NCBI GenBank assembly: GCA_025964455.1
Contig: JAOPYU010000102.1
Location: 1 to 7,203 of the forward strand
Direction: 5' to 3'
Origin: Thermoleophilia bacterium
Lineage (GTDB): Bacteria; Actinomycetota; Thermoleophilia; Gaiellales; SKUG01
Length of the DNA stretch: 7,203 nt
Positions 5,113 to 7,203 of this stretch are shown here, piece after piece. Within the stretch, counting starts at the first letter, position 1, and each line of letters starts with the position of its first letter. Both the position numbers and the translations under genes were made by a program. The notes below the pieces were generated by a model, which saw nothing but the letters and a program-made list of their open reading frames with translations, was not told where the DNA came from and ran no database searches.

Positions 5113-7175
5113 AAGTCGCTCTCGGAGGGATTGCCGTTGTCGGTCGAGTTGCCGCTGTTCTGCTCTCGCTGGCGCTCAGCCTCTCGCGCGCGCTCGGCCT
5201 CGCGCTGACGCTCGGCCTCACGCTGTCGCTCGGCCTCGTTCGCACGGTCGGCCTCTCGCTGACGTTCGGCCTCGCGAGCTCGCTCCGCTTCGCGCTGTCG
5301 CTCGAGTTCGCGCTGTCGCTCGGCTTCGCGCTGGCGCTCGAGTTCGCGCTGGCGCTCGAGCTCCCGCTCGCGCTCGCGTTCGGCGCGCAGGCTGTTGGTG
5401 CGCCCCCAGTCGATGCTGCGGCTCTCCTGGACCACGCCGCTGTCGCGGAGCACGCCGCCGCCGCGGCCGTCGAGGATCGCCTGGGTCTGGGAGTACTCCA
5501 TGTGCCAGATCGTCTCGCCGGACTCCTCGCGGTAGGTGTCCCAGTCGCGATGCTCGCGGCGCAGGATGCCGTCGACCGCACCCATCTCGCGGTCCCACGC
5601 CGCTCCGCCGCCACCGCGACCGAGCTCGTACAGGTGGGTGTCCGTCCCGTCCGTGGCCTTGCCGGCGATCACCGCGTAGCCCGGCATGCGGCCTGAGTAC
5701 ACGGCGTCGACGATGTTCCCCGAGCGGATGGCCGAGTTGCCGCCGTCGCCGTCGTAGGACTGTACGAGCCGGATCGGCGCGCCGGGCGCGCTGCCCCCGA
5801 GCGACCGGCCGATCGGCTCGTTCGTCCCGAAGGGTGTCAGGCGCTCGCTGAAGGCGAACGAGGTGCCGGAGGCCTGCACGAGCTTGGGCCCGACCTGCAT
5901 GTCGACGTTCGCCTGGGGCGAGAGCGTCGGCCCGACGGCGATGCCGCGGGGGTTGGCGCCGGACGGCAGCCCGTCGAGCTTGAAGGTGTAGGCCTTGCCG
6001 CCCGCGCCGGTCACGACGAACTGGGCGCCGCCGGGGTTCGCGGCATGCGCTGCGACGCCAGCTGCGTGCGAGTTGTCGAAGCCGCCGGCCTCGAGGGTCT
6101 GCTCGCCGATACGCACGGGCGAAGCGGCGGTGCCACCGACGCGCAGGCCCGTGAGCTCCTTGGGCGCGAGCTTGGCGACGTCGAAGGTTGCGGACTTCCC
6201 GGTGCTGGAGAGCGGATCGCCGAACGTCTTGAAGCCTGAGAGCGTGCCGACGTCCTGCAGCTGCACCGCGTCGAGCTGCTTGAGGTGGGCGCCCTTGGCG
6301 GTGGTCGTGGCGAGATCGCCGCCGTCCACCTTGAACGCCCAGGTGCGACCGCCCACCGTCACGAGCGCGCTCTGGTCGACACCCTTCTGGTACAGCTCGC
6401 GCGTTGCGATGGCAGCGCTGTCGTAGCCCTTCGCGTCGCCGATCGGCGCGCCGAGCTTGAGCTCGCGGCCCGTGGCATCGATGCCGAGGCGCGTGCCCGT
6501 CAGTGCCGAACCCGGCCCGACGTTCGGATCGATGCGGATGGCGTCGAGGTCGACCCCGCTGCCGTCGGCCAGGCCGCGGTTGGCGAAGACCGCCTGACCT
6601 TCCCCGGCGTCACCAGTGCGCTCGAGCAGGTCACCATGGCGTGACACGAACGAGTCGATCGTCAGGTCGCCGTCGACGGCGGGCAGCTTCGGAGATGCGG
6701 AGGAGTGTGCGTCGAGGTCCATCTTGTCGGCGTCGATCGCGGCGTAGGAGCCGTCGATCGCCTTGACGATGGTCGCGTCACGACCGAGCGTCGCGACCTG
6801 GCGCCGCACATCGTCCGCCGTGTCACCCGATGCGATGGCGGCCTCCGTGCGGGGCTTCACCATGGCCGCTCCGCCGAAGCCGAGCAGGCCGGCGCCGGCG
6901 ACGGCGCCGCCGAGGATGAGCGGCGTGCGCATCGAGTTGACCGCGCCCCCCGCGTTGCCGCGCATGAGCGAGTAGATGCCGAGCGCTGCGCCACCGGCGA
7001 GTGCGACGCCGCTCGCGATGCGGATCCCCAGCTTCACGCCGCTGCGGTCGTCGACCACGAGCGTGCCACCTGACGGCGCTGCAGGCGCGCTGTCAGTGGG
7101 CTCCGGATCGGCGCTCGGCGCGGCGTTTGCGCCGGCGAACTGCATGCGCACGGGTGCGGCATCGATACGAGTCAT
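5109..7175 (-). CDS. Hypothetical 688-aa two-TM protein with Glu/Arg hexapeptide repeats
   Basis: I do not recognise this protein. The start at 7175 has AAGGGA 9 nt upstream. In order: residues 1-48 are Ala/Pro-rich without a Sec signal. Two Gly/Ala-rich membrane segments follow at about 49-71 and 84-106, joined by a 12-residue loop, the second rich in small-residue spacing (GGAVAGAGLLGFGGA). About 110-520 is a beta-rich, Gly/Asp-rich region in which ALVTVGGRTWAFKVDG (270-285) and QFVVTGAGGKAYTFKLDG (385-402) look like internal repeats. A Trp/Tyr-containing charged stretch lies at 527-565. Eleven hexapeptides of the E[LA]ERQR type fill 605-670, followed by a Ser/Asn-rich tail. The tail arm should form a long charged helix. 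The layout suggests a membrane-anchored scaffold or stalk, but which face of the membrane the main domain occupies is unclear. No catalytic motif is visible. Confidence 0.8.
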   Translation of the reverse strand: MTRIDAAPVRMQFAGANAAPSADPEPTDSAPAAPSGGTLVVDDRSGVKLGIRIASGVALAGGAALGIYSLMRGNAGGAVNSMRTPLILGGAVAGAGLLGFGGAAMVKPRTEAAIASGDTADDVRRQVATLGRDATIVKAIDGSYAAIDADKMDLDAHSSASPKLPAVDGDLTIDSFVSRHGDLLERTGDAGEGQAVFANRGLADGSGVDLDAIRIDPNVGPGSALTGTRLGIDATGRELKLGAPIGDAKGYDSAAIATRELYQKGVDQSALVTVGGRTWAFKVDGGDLATTTAKGAHLKQLDAVQLQDVGTLSGFKTFGDPLSSTGKSATFDVAKLAPKELTGLRVGGTAASPVRIGEQTLEAGGFDNSHAAGVAAHAANPGGAQFVVTGAGGKAYTFKLDGLPSGANPRGIAVGPTLSPQANVDMQVGPKLVQASGTSFAFSERLTPFGTNEPIGRSLGGSAPGAPIRLVQSYDGDGGNSAIRSGNIVDAVYSGRMPGYAVIAGKATDGTDTHLYELGRGGGGAAWDREMGAVDGILRREHRDWDTYREESGETIWHMEYSQTQAILDGRGGGVLRDSGVVQESRSIDWGRTNSLRAERERERELERQRELERQREAERQRELERQREAERAREAERQREADRANEAERQREAERQREAERAREAERQREQNSGNSTDNGNPSESDF
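5166..5363 (-). repeat. Eleven 18-bp tandem repeats encoding E[LA]ERQR hexapeptides
   Basis: Exactly 11 units of 18 bp (198 bp) encode residues 605-670 of the 688-aa protein. Every unit begins with Glu followed by Leu or Ala, and all but one end in Arg. Most variation is Q/A at position 5; one unit is EADRAN. There are no indels between units. The DNA is degenerate at third positions, so it is a protein-level repeat and not a CRISPR or recent microsatellite. Confidence 0.9.
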
Positions 7176-7203
7176 GTGTCCCTGTCCCTTGTCCCCGAGG
7201 AGG

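Noticed and set aside
5166..5363. CRISPR-like regular repeat array
   Set aside because: Units are contiguous 18-bp coding repeats in frame with no unique spacers.
4581..5696. Long plus-strand open frame with many Leu/Ala repeats (LALSLSRALG and similar)
   Set aside because: It lies opposite the Glu/Arg repeat of the 688-aa gene and partly over the 128-aa gene. The repeated hydrophobic look is just the antisense reading of the CGC/CTC-rich repeat, and it has no supported start.

Overview
The window is GC-rich throughout. Its coding sequences prefer G or C at third codon positions, there is a leaderless-style start with a TAnnnT box just ahead of the ATG, and the tRNA gene does not encode its CCA end. 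Together these fit a high-GC Actinomycetota chromosome, possibly Thermoleophilia/Solirubrobacterales. That placement is an inference; no marker in the window settles it. I see no phage, transposase, integrase or CRISPR signal.

The left part (1-2805) carries four recognisable enzymes, all on the + strand. They are the C-terminal part of an M42-family metallopeptidase (cut by the window edge), an endonuclease I family nuclease, a PAP2-type membrane phosphatase whose ATG overlaps the nuclease stop codon (TGATG), and an SRAP (YedK/HMCES-type) abasic-site DNA-protein crosslinking protein. The SRAP gene starts 9 nt after the phosphatase and probably also has its own leaderless promoter. A strong hairpin at 2829-2866 closes this block.

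The right part (3011-7175) holds four proteins I cannot assign to a known family, arranged around a tRNA-Gln(CTG) gene. A 263-aa Pro-rich protein (minus strand) and a 148-aa helical protein (plus strand) diverge from a 190-nt control region that contains an inverted repeat and a candidate promoter. The tRNA on the minus strand has a visible promoter and terminator. A 128-aa Trp-rich helical protein (plus) then runs tail to tail into a 688-aa two-membrane-segment protein (minus), and their stop codons overlap on one CTAG. The 688-aa protein combines a Gly/Ala-rich transmembrane pair, a possibly repeated beta-rich region and eleven exact-length Glu/Arg hexapeptide repeats.

The first block reads as housekeeping functions: peptide turnover, nucleic-acid and phosphate metabolism, and DNA damage protection. 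The second block is the part that may be undescribed. Its small helical proteins show a faint shared motif, two of its proteins share an N-terminal MTxI...PV start, and two carry 18-bp (six-residue) tandem repeats near the C terminus. Nothing in the sequence proves that these four proteins work together.
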